64,000 nt of DNA from Bacillota bacterium (GCA_023411215.1 JAEYOY010000014.1:19428-83427); one strand, 5' to 3'; positions 54,347 through 63,166 are shown, counted from the stretch's first letter. The notes: generated by a model from the sequence alone, not told the origin. Made by a program: numbers and translations.

Positions 54347-54799
54347 ATGAGTGAGCAATTAAAAATATTAGAAATGATCGAAAAAGGACAGATTACAGCA
54401 ACAGAGGGCATGGAGCTTTTAGAAGCTCTGAATCTGGCCAATGAAACAGAGGCTGAGGTAAACACAGCCGCAGCTGCCAGGAACGTTATAACAAAATACA
54501 ATTATAAGTTTTTGAAGGTACGCGTTACTTCTGACAACAGCACCGTTAATGTGAATGTGAATGTTCCCTTACGACTTCTAACCACACTTGGAGAAATAGC
54601 TACAAAGATGACTGCAGTCATACCGGCTGATGCAAGAAAAGAGATGGAAAGCAAGGGCATTGATATAACTAGTATTGACTTTGCTCAGATTATCGAAGAA
54701 ATTGTAAACGGTACTCTTGATGATCCAAATATCGTAGATGTAGAAGCATGGTCAGAGGAGCAGCATGCCATGGTGAAGGTGAAGATTTATGTGGAATAG
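54347..54799 (+). CDS. SHOCT-like / YvlB-type protein
   Basis: A 150-residue soluble protein. The first 30 residues (ILEMIEKGQITATEGMELLEAL) are the same SHOCT-like helical hairpin that ends the preceding DUF2089 protein, a shared module suggesting interaction. The middle contains a beta-strand pattern (KFLKVRVTSDNSTVNVNVNVPLRLL) as in YvlB-like proteins. It is 49 bases after the regulator with a good RBS (AAGGAGG). Function unknown; a role in envelope stress is inference from the operon. Confidence 0.75.
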   Translation: MSEQLKILEMIEKGQITATEGMELLEALNLANETEAEVNTAAAARNVITKYNYKFLKVRVTSDNSTVNVNVNVPLRLLTTLGEIATKMTAVIPADARKEMESKGIDITSIDFAQIIEEIVNGTLDDPNIVDVEAWSEEQHAMVKVKIYVE

Positions 54800-55103
54800 A
54801 AGCTTCCGTATCCTATGGATTAAGATTCATACGACCGGAGAACGACACTTTGATTTTAACTTCCCTGTCTGTCTTTATGTATTTCAGGAGCTGTTTGACT
54901 GCGTACTGGATATTATGGAATTTGCCTGCCTATTCATACCGAAGAATCCTCCCACTCGCTTGCCCTATGCCGTCTCAGCAAGATCGGTAAAGGAATTGAT
55001 TCATGCAACCGATAAGCTGTTTCGTTCCTTAACCGACTGTGAGCCCTATGATCTCGTAGAGGTAAATGCTAAAAATGTTACGGTTTCAATCAAAATAAGA
55101 TAA
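54789..55103 (+). CDS. small protein of unknown function in the YvlB-like operon
   Basis: A 104-residue protein overlapping the end of the previous gene by 11 bases. It has a hydrophobic central region (LFDCVLDIMEFACLFIP) and a C-terminal beta-rich end (VEVNAKNVTVSIKIR). It has no recognisable family. The tight coupling between the YvlB-type gene and the holin-like gene supports that it is real. Confidence 0.6.
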   Translation: MWNRSFRILWIKIHTTGERHFDFNFPVCLYVFQELFDCVLDIMEFACLFIPKNPPTRLPYAVSARSVKELIHATDKLFRSLTDCEPYDLVEVNAKNVTVSIKIR

Positions 55104-55120
55104 TCAATGAGGAGGGAGCT

Positions 55121-55468
55121 ATGTCAAGACTTCTGTTAAAATATCTATCATCAGTGGCCACCATATATTTACTGTCTTTGGTGATTAAGACGATTATTAT
55201 AAGAGATATTCCATCGTTACTGCTTATGGGATTGGTCTTATTTATCGTTAATCTACTGGTGAAGCCACTGCTACTATTACTAACCTTACCTATTAACATT
55301 ATTACTTTTAATATCTTCAGCTTTATCGTTAATGCTTGGACCATTATGCTGGCTGATCTTATGGTTAAGGGTATCAATATGAATGGCTTTATGAACTCAT
55401 TACTTGCAGCCTTCATTATCTCCATTCTTCAGCATCTGTTACTTGATGCTGCAAAGGCTTCGGATTAG
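55121..55468 (+). CDS. phage holin family 4-like membrane protein (YvlD-like)
   Basis: A 115-residue protein with four transmembrane helices. LLKYLSSVATIYLLSLVI, FIVNLLVKPLLLLLTLPINIITFNIFSFIVNAW matches the YvlD / phage_holin_4_2 family, which despite its name is common in chromosomes. In Bacillus subtilis yvlD ends the cell-envelope stress operon yvlABCD, with yvlB related to the gene above. RBS GGAGGGAG precedes the ATG. It is probably the membrane partner of the operon. Confidence 0.83.
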   Translation: MSRLLLKYLSSVATIYLLSLVIKTIIIRDIPSLLLMGLVLFIVNLLVKPLLLLLTLPINIITFNIFSFIVNAWTIMLADLMVKGINMNGFMNSLLAAFIISILQHLLLDAAKASD

Positions 55469-55658
55469 ACAAAATCCAATTATATGCCTTCCCTTAGCAC
55501 AAATTTGCCGATTGATAAATCTTTGTTTTTTCAATTTAGCTCCTCACAATTATTTCACTTGAATGTCCTTCCTTCATGCCATATAATGTTTACTGGTAGA
55601 ATATATTCCCCATCTCGTTTATTTGGAATGAAAGATATGCTCAAGGAGGTAAGGCAAT

Positions 55659-56093
55659 ATGCAAATGGAACAATTACAAAAAGACATGATCACAGCAATG
55701 AAGGCTCACGATAAGGTTCGTAAGGATGCAATCTCGTCCCTGATTTCTGCTGTCAAAAAAATTGCTATTGATGAAGGCTGTCGTGATAATATTCAGGAGG
55801 AATTAGTAGACAGAGCAATTATAAAGGAGATGAAGCTGGTTAAAGAACAATTAGAAACCTGTCCCGAAGAAAGAGCAGCGCTAAAAGCCAGTTATCAAAC
55901 AACCTATGATATCATAAAGGAATATGCACCTGCTATGATGTCTGAAGATGAAATCAAGGCCTTTATTACCGAAAAATACGCTGAACTATTAGCTACCAAG
56001 AATAAGGGTATGATTATGAAGGGTGTTATGGCTGATCTAAAGGGAAAAGCAGACGGCAAATTAATTAACGAGGTAGTCGGTAAGCTTTGTTAA
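55659..56093 (+). CDS. YqeY/GatB-domain protein
   Basis: A 144-residue helical protein of the YqeY family, related to the C-terminal domain of GatB. Hallmarks are LQKDMITAMKAHDKVRKDAIS at the N-terminus, AIIKEMKLVKEQLE, and a C-terminal MKGVMADLKGKADGKLINEVVGKL. The family is thought to bind tRNA; the real function is unsettled. RBS AAGGAGG is 9 bases before the ATG. The 190-base gap before it shows no gene. Confidence 0.9.
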   Translation: MQMEQLQKDMITAMKAHDKVRKDAISSLISAVKKIAIDEGCRDNIQEELVDRAIIKEMKLVKEQLETCPEERAALKASYQTTYDIIKEYAPAMMSEDEIKAFITEKYAELLATKNKGMIMKGVMADLKGKADGKLINEVVGKLC

Positions 56094-56106
56094 TCAAAAA
56101 TGTATG

Positions 56107-56152
56107 AAATAGAGCTGAAGTACAATCCTTCCATTGTTCTTCCGCTCTATTT
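56107..56152. terminator. bidirectional terminator after yqeY-like gene
   Basis: AAATAGAGC pairs with GCTCTATTT at the outside and ACAAT/ATTGT and GAAG/CTTC inside. It lies between convergent genes. Confidence 0.7.
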
Positions 56153-56193
56153 GTTTCACTTTTACTACGATCACCTATCAAACATCTCATCTC

Positions 56194-56862
56194 TTAAGCT
56201 ATAATACTCAGCAATCTACATATAAGGGGCTCTACTCTCTCCTCAATCATCTCCCAGTCCTGCAAGATATCAGGAAATATTGCACCTTCTCTGGTCCTTA
56301 AGCAGTTATCATCTCTTAAGCCGAAGCATACTCCATTCGGGTGCTCATCATTTGCTTCGATGATTTGAAAGGCGAGAGAACGTAAAGTATCTGCTACTCT
56401 TGTAACCAACTGGTCATAGTAATAGTTTAAGCTTTCCTGGGTTTCCACCATCCCGCCATGAGCGATGACTGCAGTTGGTGTATCACACCAAGATGCTTTA
56501 AATTCCGAATTCTTCAACCAACCGGAGTACATGATTTCATTCAGCTTTTCGAACAGCATAATCAACTTTGCAGGTATAGGTGAATAGTGAGGAACAATGA
56601 ATATGATCCCATCTGCCTCTTCAATAAGTTTAAGGAGATGATTAAAATCCTCATCGTAAACACATTGACTGCTGCTATTACAGCAGCCACATAATATGCA
56701 AGTCTTAAGGTTATAATCCATCAGCGGAAGCACCTGGACTTCCATCTTATCCTTTACCTGGTTATGAGTTATCTTCTCTATCAAATACCCCACCTTCACT
56801 GAGGTACTATTATTACCAATTAATCTTGTGTTCGAAGCAGAGATACAGATCAGTTTCTTCAT
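56194..56862 (-). CDS. flavodoxin-like NAD(P)H-dependent oxidoreductase
   Basis: A 222-residue protein of the NADPH-dependent FMN reductase fold. N-terminal ICISASNTRLIGNNSTSV is the phosphate-binding loop for FMN, CILCGCCNSSSQCVYDEDF is a Cys-rich loop typical of iron-sulfur flavoprotein relatives, and IIFIVPHYSPIPAKL is the isoalloxazine contact. The Cys motif may hold a [4Fe-4S] cluster. RBS GGGGAG precedes the ATG. Partner unknown. Confidence 0.8.
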   Translation of the reverse strand: MKKLICISASNTRLIGNNSTSVKVGYLIEKITHNQVKDKMEVQVLPLMDYNLKTCILCGCCNSSSQCVYDEDFNHLLKLIEEADGIIFIVPHYSPIPAKLIMLFEKLNEIMYSGWLKNSEFKASWCDTPTAVIAHGGMVETQESLNYYYDQLVTRVADTLRSLAFQIIEANDEHPNGVCFGLRDDNCLRTREGAIFPDILQDWEMIEERVEPLICRLLSIIA

Positions 56863-57010
56863 TGCTTTCTCCCCATTATACCTACATGGGAGTAAAGCCG
56901 AATCTCATCTTCTGCCTTACTCCCATGGTTTAGTGATTTTTAATGATACTTTCTATTAGCCCAAAAAAGATGTGTGGTATTAATAGTAGCATTATTAATT
57001 ATTGTACTGT

Positions 57011-57058
57011 TTCATCATTGTATTATTTCATCATTGTATTATTTCATCATTGTATTAC
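57011..57058. repeat. three tandem 16-bp units at the leuS 3' end
   Basis: TTCATCATTGTATTAT repeats at 57011-57026, 57027-57042 and 57043-57058 (last base C). The third unit covers the leuS stop codon (57055-57057), so the gene end has been copied outwards twice. Confidence 0.9.
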
Positions 57059-59469
57059 TTAACAACGATATTCAGGATTCTGTTTGGTACATAGATTACC
57101 TTTACGACTGACTTACCCTCTAAGGCAGCAGCAATTACCGGAAGCTCCATCGCCTTAGGTTCTACCTCTTCCTGCTTCTCATTTAAGGCGATATTCAAGT
57201 TTGCCTTTACCTTACCATTGATCTGAACTGCAATTTCAACGGTATCTTCGATCGTTTTACTCTCATCATATACCGGCCAGGATTGCTGATATACTCTGCT
57301 CTTCTCACCGATTAGCTGCCACAGCTCCTCAGTAACATGAGGCGCTACGGGATTCAGAAGAATTAATAAGGTCTTAAATTCACCTTTGGTTACAGAGCCT
57401 GCCTTATAGAATTCATTTACCAGAGACATCATTGCAGCAATTGCCGTATTATACTTCAAGTTCTCATAGTCAAAGCTTACCTTCTTAATCGTCTGGTGCA
57501 TCTTTATTTCTAAGCCAGTAGAATATCCTTCTTCTTCGGTAACCGAATCCTTTAGCTTCCATACACGGTCGATGAAACGACGGCAACCCTTTACCCCTTC
57601 ATTACTCCATGCCGCGCTTAAATCGAAGGCACCGATGAACATCTCATAGGTACGCAGTGTATCTGCACCAAACTCATCGATAATCTCATCCGGATTTACA
57701 ACATTTCCTCTGGACTTAGACATCTTCTCACCGTTCTCACCAAGAATCATACCATGACTGGTTCTCTTCGCATAAGGCTCGGGGGTATTCACTAAGCCCT
57801 GATCATAGAGGAACTTATGCCAGAAACGGGAATACAGCAGATGGAGTGTGGTATGCTCCATACCACCATTATACCAGTCAACAGGCATCCAGTAATTCAA
57901 TTCTTCCTTGCTTGCAAAGGCATCCATGTTATGAGGATCAATATATCTTAAGAAATACCAGGAGGAACCGGCCCATTGAGGCATCGTGTCAGTCTCTCTC
58001 TTCGCTTTACCACCGCAGCAAGGACAGGTAGTCTCAACCCATTCCGTCATAGGTGCTAACGGAGATTCCCCATTATCCGTGGGTTCATAGCTCTCTACCT
58101 CGGGAAGCATCAATGGAAGCTCACTCTCAGGGAGCGGAACATAACCGCATTTCTCACAGTGAACAATCGGAATAGGCTCTCCCCAATATCTCTGGCGGGA
58201 GAATACCCAGTCACGAAGCTTATAGTTTACCTTCTTCGCACCAATCTCCTTCTCCTGCAACCAATCTAAAATCTTTTTCTTTGCATCGGCAACCTCAAGA
58301 CCATTTAAGAAGTCCGAGTTAACCATCTTACCGGTACTGGTATTGGTATACGCCGCATCCTCCACATTACCGCCTGCCACTACTTCGATAATAGGAAGGT
58401 TGAACTTCTTGGCAAAATCCCAGTCTCGCTCATCATGTCCCGGTACCGCCATGATCGCTCCGGTACCATAGGTCATTAATACATAATCAGAGATCCAAAT
58501 TGGTATTTCGTTACCATTTACCGGGTTGATTGCCATAAGTCCAGCTATCTGAACGCCGCTCTTCTCTTTCACCAGCTCCGTTCTTTCAAAATCAGACTTC
58601 TTCGCTGCCTGCTCACGGTAGTTAACCAATTCCTCATAATTCTTTAACTCATTCTTATATTTATCGATCAGTGGATGCTCCGGAGAGATAACCATATAGG
58701 TTGCTCCAAATAAGGTATCCGGTCGTGTGGTAAAGACTCTCAGGCTGTCATCCTTTCCTGATATTTTGAAATCCACCTCTGCACCAACCGAACGGCCGAT
58801 CCAGTTTACCTGGGATACTTTAATCTTGTCAATATAATTTACCATATCAAGATCATCAATGAGCTTATCAGCATATTCTGTAATCTTCAGCATCCACTGG
58901 CTCTTTACCTTACGGACAACCTCACCGCCACAGCGCTCACAAACGCCGCCGACAACCTCTTCATTGGCAAGTCCCACCTTACAGGAGGTACACCAGTTAA
59001 TTGGCATCTCTGACTTGTAAGCTAGTCCCTTCTTGAATAACTGTAGGAATATCCACTGGGTCCATTTATAGTAATTCGGATCTGTTGTATTAATCTCTCT
59101 GTCCCAGTCAAAGGAATAGCCAAGTGCCTTTAACTGTTCGGTAAAACGCTCTACATTCTTCTTGGTAACGATCTTCGGATGAATATGGTTCTTTATTGCA
59201 TAGTTCTCAGTCGGAAGTCCAAATGCATCCCAGCCCATGGGATATAAAACATTGTAGCCCTCCAGTCTTCTCTTTCTTGCAATAATGTCCAGTGCTGTAT
59301 AAGGCCTCGGATGACCTACATGCAAGCCCTGCCCGGATGGATAAGGGAACTCTACTAATGCATAAAACTTAGGCTTTGACTTATCGGTCCCCACCTTAAA
59401 GGCTTGTTCCTTCTCCCAAATCTCCTGCCATTTCTTCTCCACATCACTTGGTGAATAATATTCACTCAT
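57055..59469 (-). CDS. leuS: leucyl-tRNA synthetase
   Basis: An 804-residue class I synthetase charging tRNA-Leu. The HIGH-like motif is HVGHPRPY (50-57), the zinc-binding CTSC and CERC lie in the middle, the editing domain contains TTRPDTLFGAT and MAVPGHDERD, and KMSKSRGN near residue 580 is the second signature. Its length fits bacterial LeuRS. RBS AAGGAGG precedes the ATG. Control is by an upstream T-box. Confidence 0.98.
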   Translation of the reverse strand: MSEYYSPSDVEKKWQEIWEKEQAFKVGTDKSKPKFYALVEFPYPSGQGLHVGHPRPYTALDIIARKRRLEGYNVLYPMGWDAFGLPTENYAIKNHIHPKIVTKKNVERFTEQLKALGYSFDWDREINTTDPNYYKWTQWIFLQLFKKGLAYKSEMPINWCTSCKVGLANEEVVGGVCERCGGEVVRKVKSQWMLKITEYADKLIDDLDMVNYIDKIKVSQVNWIGRSVGAEVDFKISGKDDSLRVFTTRPDTLFGATYMVISPEHPLIDKYKNELKNYEELVNYREQAAKKSDFERTELVKEKSGVQIAGLMAINPVNGNEIPIWISDYVLMTYGTGAIMAVPGHDERDWDFAKKFNLPIIEVVAGGNVEDAAYTNTSTGKMVNSDFLNGLEVADAKKKILDWLQEKEIGAKKVNYKLRDWVFSRQRYWGEPIPIVHCEKCGYVPLPESELPLMLPEVESYEPTDNGESPLAPMTEWVETTCPCCGGKAKRETDTMPQWAGSSWYFLRYIDPHNMDAFASKEELNYWMPVDWYNGGMEHTTLHLLYSRFWHKFLYDQGLVNTPEPYAKRTSHGMILGENGEKMSKSRGNVVNPDEIIDEFGADTLRTYEMFIGAFDLSAAWSNEGVKGCRRFIDRVWKLKDSVTEEEGYSTGLEIKMHQTIKKVSFDYENLKYNTAIAAMMSLVNEFYKAGSVTKGEFKTLLILLNPVAPHVTEELWQLIGEKSRVYQQSWPVYDESKTIEDTVEIAVQINGKVKANLNIALNEKQEEVEPKAMELPVIAAALEGKSVVKVIYVPNRILNIVVK

Positions 59470-59521
59470 CTTTAATAACCTCCTTAGAATAATATCAAAA
59501 ACCGCATCCGTATGAAGAGTG

Positions 59522-59562
59522 TTTTTTATCGTATCGATCGAAATTTCCTATACGATAAAAAA
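59522..59562. repeat. 13-bp perfect hairpin between T-box and leuS
   Basis: TTTTTTATCGTAT (59522-59534) and ATACGATAAAAAA (59550-59562) are perfect complements. The A-run is shared with the T-run of the T-box terminator. It resembles the hairpin family at 25176 and 49163. Confidence 0.8.
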
Positions 59563-59874
59563 CCCCTTCATCTCATAATCTAGAGACGAAGAGGTTCAAA
59601 ATTCATTGAACTCTAATCCGCGGTACCACTCTAGTCCATTGACTTTAATCTAACATCAATGTCCTCATTCCATCTGTAACGGGATGACCCGCTCTGCTTA
59701 CTTATGTTCAGCCAGAGAGCTCCAAGGCGAGTTCAAAGTTCTTATCTGCCACCTTCCACCACCGGTGACTCTCTGTTAGACAGAACACTTCTACTACTCC
59801 TCTTCATTGCCATAATAGAATATGAATTCCTATATACAAGCTGCACCGATCCTCGGTCCATCTTGAAACGAATT
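59555..59874 (-). promoter_or_regulatory. T-box riboswitch, leucine (CUC) specifier
   Basis: On the minus strand the T-box sequence TGGTACCGCGG (59618-59628 region) is present. Upstream, GTTCT/AGAAC encloses a specifier loop with the canonical GAA followed by CUC (GAG at 59729-59731 on the plus strand), a leucine codon in agreement with leuS. The terminator pairs CCTCTTCGTCTC with GAGATGAAGGGG (59563-59594) and ends in TTTTTT. Confidence 0.93.
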
Positions 59875-59880
59875 AAGTTA

Positions 59881-59908
59881 ATTCTATCATTTTTGTTCCT
59901 CTTGTCAA
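59881..59908 (-). promoter_or_regulatory. promoter of leuS T-box transcript
   Basis: TTGACA (59903-59908) and TAGAAT (59881-59886) with a 16-base spacer on the minus strand. Confidence 0.85.
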
Positions 59909-59928
59909 GTAAAATGTGACAAAAAGAA

Positions 59929-60969
59929 TTAACCTCCGATTGTTACCCTGTTCTTACCGCTATTCTTACTGAGATACATGATCTCATCCGCTTTTTTTAT
60001 TACATCATTGAGCGTCATGTACTCATCCTGCTTGATGTATACTCCAATACTTACGGTAATTGAAATCGAAGTGTCATCATAGGATACCGCTGTCTGTGCA
60101 ATTTCATTACGTATCGCTTCGACGCGCTGGTACACCTTCTCATGATCCGTAAAGTTTTGAAAGAAAATAATAATCTCATCTCCGCCATATCTGGCAACAA
60201 TATCGTTTGCTCTGGTTGCCTTCTGTATCAGCTTTGAGACCGTCTTAAGGACCTCATCCCCCATGGGATGTCCATAAGTATCATTGATTCGTTTGAAATT
60301 GTCTAAGTCAACAATTGCGATACAGTAATTCTGTTCGGTAAGATTTGAGACCATATTCAAGGTCTCAAAAAAATAACGCTTATTATAGATATCCGTCAAT
60401 CCATCATGAAAAGCACTTTCCCTGATTTTCTTATATAAGAAATTATTCTCAATCGCAACACCAATGTGGTTACCGATTAAAGATAAGAAGACCGCGTGAT
60501 CCTTTGAGAAATAATTCTTCTCCGTGTGTTGAATCAAAATAAAGCCGATGAGACGATTTTCCACCTTAACCGGCACACCCAGGCAGGAGTGAATTCCCGC
60601 ATCAGAATTCTTTATATCATAAAGGGGATGATCCACGCTAATGATGAATTCCTCCTGATTATGCTTTGTTATAAGGTTCTTCTCGACTTCACTCCGATCC
60701 TCATCAATATTCTGGGATACTGCCTCATAAATATCATTATCCATGCGAATATAGATAGTAGAATGTTCTGCACCAAAGACACCAACCAACATATCGTTAA
60801 TTAGATTAAATAGATTCGGATCCTTAATATACTGATTTATATATTTACTTATCTCAAGAAGATTGGTGAACATATCCAACTTCTTCTCAAGTAATGTAAC
60901 CTTCTGGGATAAGTTATATATCGTTTTTTCAGTAAATTCCTGATATTTCTCTAATTGATAGGCTTCCAT
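59929..60969 (-). CDS. GAF-GGDEF diguanylate cyclase
   Basis: A 346-residue cytoplasmic protein: N-terminal helix of about 45 residues (coiled coil), GAF sensor domain (about 50-180), and GGDEF domain with GGDEI near residue 262, an active variant. RAND five residues upstream is the RxxD inhibitory site. It makes cyclic di-GMP from GTP in response to a ligand of the GAF domain and is subject to product inhibition. The start at 60969 has GAGGAG upstream; a TTG at 60990 is less likely. No c-di-GMP riboswitch is seen in the window. Confidence 0.92.
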   Translation of the reverse strand: MEAYQLEKYQEFTEKTIYNLSQKVTLLEKKLDMFTNLLEISKYINQYIKDPNLFNLINDMLVGVFGAEHSTIYIRMDNDIYEAVSQNIDEDRSEVEKNLITKHNQEEFIISVDHPLYDIKNSDAGIHSCLGVPVKVENRLIGFILIQHTEKNYFSKDHAVFLSLIGNHIGVAIENNFLYKKIRESAFHDGLTDIYNKRYFFETLNMVSNLTEQNYCIAIVDLDNFKRINDTYGHPMGDEVLKTVSKLIQKATRANDIVARYGGDEIIIFFQNFTDHEKVYQRVEAIRNEIAQTAVSYDDTSISITVSIGVYIKQDEYMTLNDVIKKADEIMYLSKNSGKNRVTIGG

Positions 60970-61212
60970 ATGGTTCTCTCCTCGCCTCAAATTACAATAA
61001 ACATAGATTAAACAATTTGAATCATATTTTTCAATCTTCCAGTCTTCCTATTTTTATGATATTCTCTTTTGGTATAGATAAAATAGGAAGAATGTACTAC
61101 TCACATTTTTATTATAGCATCTATAAGTCTAATATTCCAGTATTTATTTACTTATATAACATGTAATCTTCTCCATTCTGCTATAACACTCCTACTCTTT
61201 GGGTCAGCTTGT

Positions 61213-61310
61213 GCATCTTCTATGCAGCCAGGAAGCTGAAAGAACCGCAGAGTTCGCACCTCGTGCAGACTCCGCGGTTCTTCTCGTGTGAATTACTACT
61301 TAATTCACAT
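61213..61310. repeat. three-hairpin repeat, diverged copy
   Basis: Same layout as 2525-2634: GCAT/ATGC with a CTTCT loop; AGAACCGC ... GCGGTTCT enclosing further pairs; and GTGTGAATT (61286-61294)/AATTCACAT (61302-61310). Loops have diverged while stems kept compensating bases. It lies 11 bases beyond the stop of the transporter gene at 61322. The rest of the gap 60970-61212 is AT-rich and empty. Confidence 0.8.
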
Positions 61311-61321
61311 TATTCCCACTA

Positions 61322-62188
61322 CTATTCGATTATCTCTGGAATCACGGTAGCTGATTCTGAATTAATAACATTGTATATCGTGGATGATACGATAACAATT
61401 ATCGCACCTACTATAGCAATAGCAGAAATCATTTCTCCATAAAAGATCGCCGCCCAGATAGGATTGAGAATCGGTTCAACAGTTGAGGTTAAGGATGCGC
61501 TGATCGGACTGACCTTCTCCAGCCCCTTAGCGAGAAACACATAGCCAAGACCCATCTGAACTACTCCAAGTATAATAACCAGAACAAAATTCTTTGGTGC
61601 CAAATCAGACTCTCTGATATAAGAAGGGATGAAGATGATGAAACTCGCGAGCTGGGATAATAAAATAGAGGACTCAAAATTGGCATCCTTCACCTTCTTC
61701 ATCAGAAATACCATTGCATATAAAATACCGGACAAAATGGCCAGGATATTTCCAATCTGCCCGGTTAAAGTCAACTGATCAAAGAAAAAGCATAGAATTC
61801 CTCCAAAAACAAAAACGCAGGTAACGATTGCTTTCCAATCCGGCTTATGCTTCCAGAAAATCCATAAGAATAATATCAAAAATATCGGTTCAGTAAATTG
61901 CAGTACAATCGCATTTCCTGCAGAAGTCAATTTGGTAGCCATAGCAAAGGTCAGATTCATGAACAGATTACATATTGCCCCAAGTATTACGACACGATTT
62001 ATTACCAGCTTGTGGCCAATTTTCTTAAGATAGATGAACATAACCAGAAAAGCAAATATATTTCTGACACCATTGATAGTAAGGGACGACCAGGATATCA
62101 TTTTAATCAACACACCTGCCAAACTAAAGCATACAGCCGAGATTAGCACATAGATGGTGCCGATATTGATTTTCCTTATTCCGTTCAT
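61322..62188 (-). CDS. EamA/DMT-superfamily transporter
   Basis: A 288-residue membrane protein with about ten hydrophobic helices, EamA family. PIFLILFLWIFWKHKP and SASLTSTVEPILNPIWAAIFYGE are the conserved segments at the ends of the two halves. It is only distantly similar to the protein at 1606-2493. The start at 62188 has GGAAGG upstream; a longer frame to 62206 is less likely. Substrate unknown. Confidence 0.86.
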   Translation of the reverse strand: MNGIRKINIGTIYVLISAVCFSLAGVLIKMISWSSLTINGVRNIFAFLVMFIYLKKIGHKLVINRVVILGAICNLFMNLTFAMATKLTSAGNAIVLQFTEPIFLILFLWIFWKHKPDWKAIVTCVFVFGGILCFFFDQLTLTGQIGNILAILSGILYAMVFLMKKVKDANFESSILLSQLASFIIFIPSYIRESDLAPKNFVLVIILGVVQMGLGYVFLAKGLEKVSPISASLTSTVEPILNPIWAAIFYGEMISAIAIVGAIIVIVSSTIYNVINSESATVIPEIIE

Positions 62189-62310
62189 TGTATCCTTCCC
62201 CCTCATCCGAACTTGCTAATGGTATGAATTATAGCATTATTTAGAGGAAAGTCAATCGCCTTTATAATTAATTATCATCTAATTATATAACAACAAATAT
62301 GAAACACTAA

Positions 62311-63123
62311 TTATGAAACTATATCATCCAATACTCCGAAGGTATAACCCATCTCCTCCCATTTGGTTAGTAGCTCATCCAGTATCTCCGAATTTGTTTT
62401 AGAGGTACTATGTAAAAGGACAATTGCACCGGGATGTATCCTTCCCAAAAGCTTTTTAAAGGCTTGCTCTTTCGTGGGTTGCTTATCATTATACCAGTCT
62501 ACGTAAGCCAGGCTCCAGAAGAAGGTCTTATATCCCAGGTCCTGGGCCATCTTCAGATTATTGACGCTATACTTACCCTGTGGCGGGCGGTAATACTTTG
62601 TCATCGGCTGTCCACAAACCTCTTCATAGGCCTTCTCCAATTTCTCCAGTTCGTTCTGAAAAGCTGACTGAGTTGAGATACTCGACATATTCGGATGAGA
62701 ATAGGTGTGATTTGCTACCTGATGTCCCTCTTCCAGCATTCGCTTAACTAATTCCGGCTGGGTCGCTACATAATTACCGACAAGAAAGAAGGTTACCTTC
62801 ACCTTATGTTTCTTCAAAGCATCCAGAATAGCTGGAGTATAACCGTTCTCATAGCCGGCATCAAAGGTTAGATAGATTACCTTTTGATTCGTATCTCCAA
62901 TAAAGTAAGCATCATATTTCTTAAGCTCCTGTGGCGTAGCCATACCGCTCGGTGGCTGACCCTCTGCCCCAAAACCCAGTCCCCAGTTATCTGCTTCTGA
63001 CTCCTTTATTGTATCTTTCGCATAAGCATTTTCCAGTAATGCAATTCCTCCTCCTAGAAAATACAGGAGAACTAGGGCTAGCGCAAGGATAATCAATCTC
63101 TTCTTCTTTAATAACTGTACCAT
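62311..63123 (-). CDS. polysaccharide deacetylase, PdaA-like
   Basis: A 270-residue protein with an N-terminal membrane anchor/signal (about 8-27) and a NodB-fold deacetylase domain. The metal motif is TFDAGYENG (D88), in place of TFDDG, as in PdaA-type enzymes, and HTYSHP gives ligands H139 and H143. RPPQGKYS and LLHSTSKTN complete the site. PdaA deacetylates muramic acid in spore cortex formation, so the gene hints at sporulation, though vegetative relatives exist. Its RBS GAGGGG lies within a terminator stem. Confidence 0.88.
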   Translation of the reverse strand: MVQLLKKKRLIILALALVLLYFLGGGIALLENAYAKDTIKESEADNWGLGFGAEGQPPSGMATPQELKKYDAYFIGDTNQKVIYLTFDAGYENGYTPAILDALKKHKVKVTFFLVGNYVATQPELVKRMLEEGHQVANHTYSHPNMSSISTQSAFQNELEKLEKAYEEVCGQPMTKYYRPPQGKYSVNNLKMAQDLGYKTFFWSLAYVDWYNDKQPTKEQAFKKLLGRIHPGAIVLLHSTSKTNSEILDELLTKWEEMGYTFGVLDDIVS

Positions 63124-63166
63124 AAAAAACCCCTCTAACATACGTTATTACAGTATATTAGAGGGG
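63124..63166 (-). terminator. terminator whose stem contains the pdaA-like RBS
   Basis: On the minus strand CCCCTCTAA pairs with TTAGAGGGG and is followed by TTTTTT and then the ATG at 63121-63123. The stem has inner ATAC/GTAT pairs. It may end the thioredoxin transcript and hide the RBS of read-through messages. Confidence 0.75.

Noticed and set aside
55121..55468. Prophage holin.
   Set aside because: The family name comes from a phage domain, but no phage genes surround it and the operon matches yvl-type envelope genes.
57011..57058. Short tandem units that look like CRISPR repeats.
   Set aside because: Units are 16 bp, directly joined without spacers, and no cas genes exist in the window.
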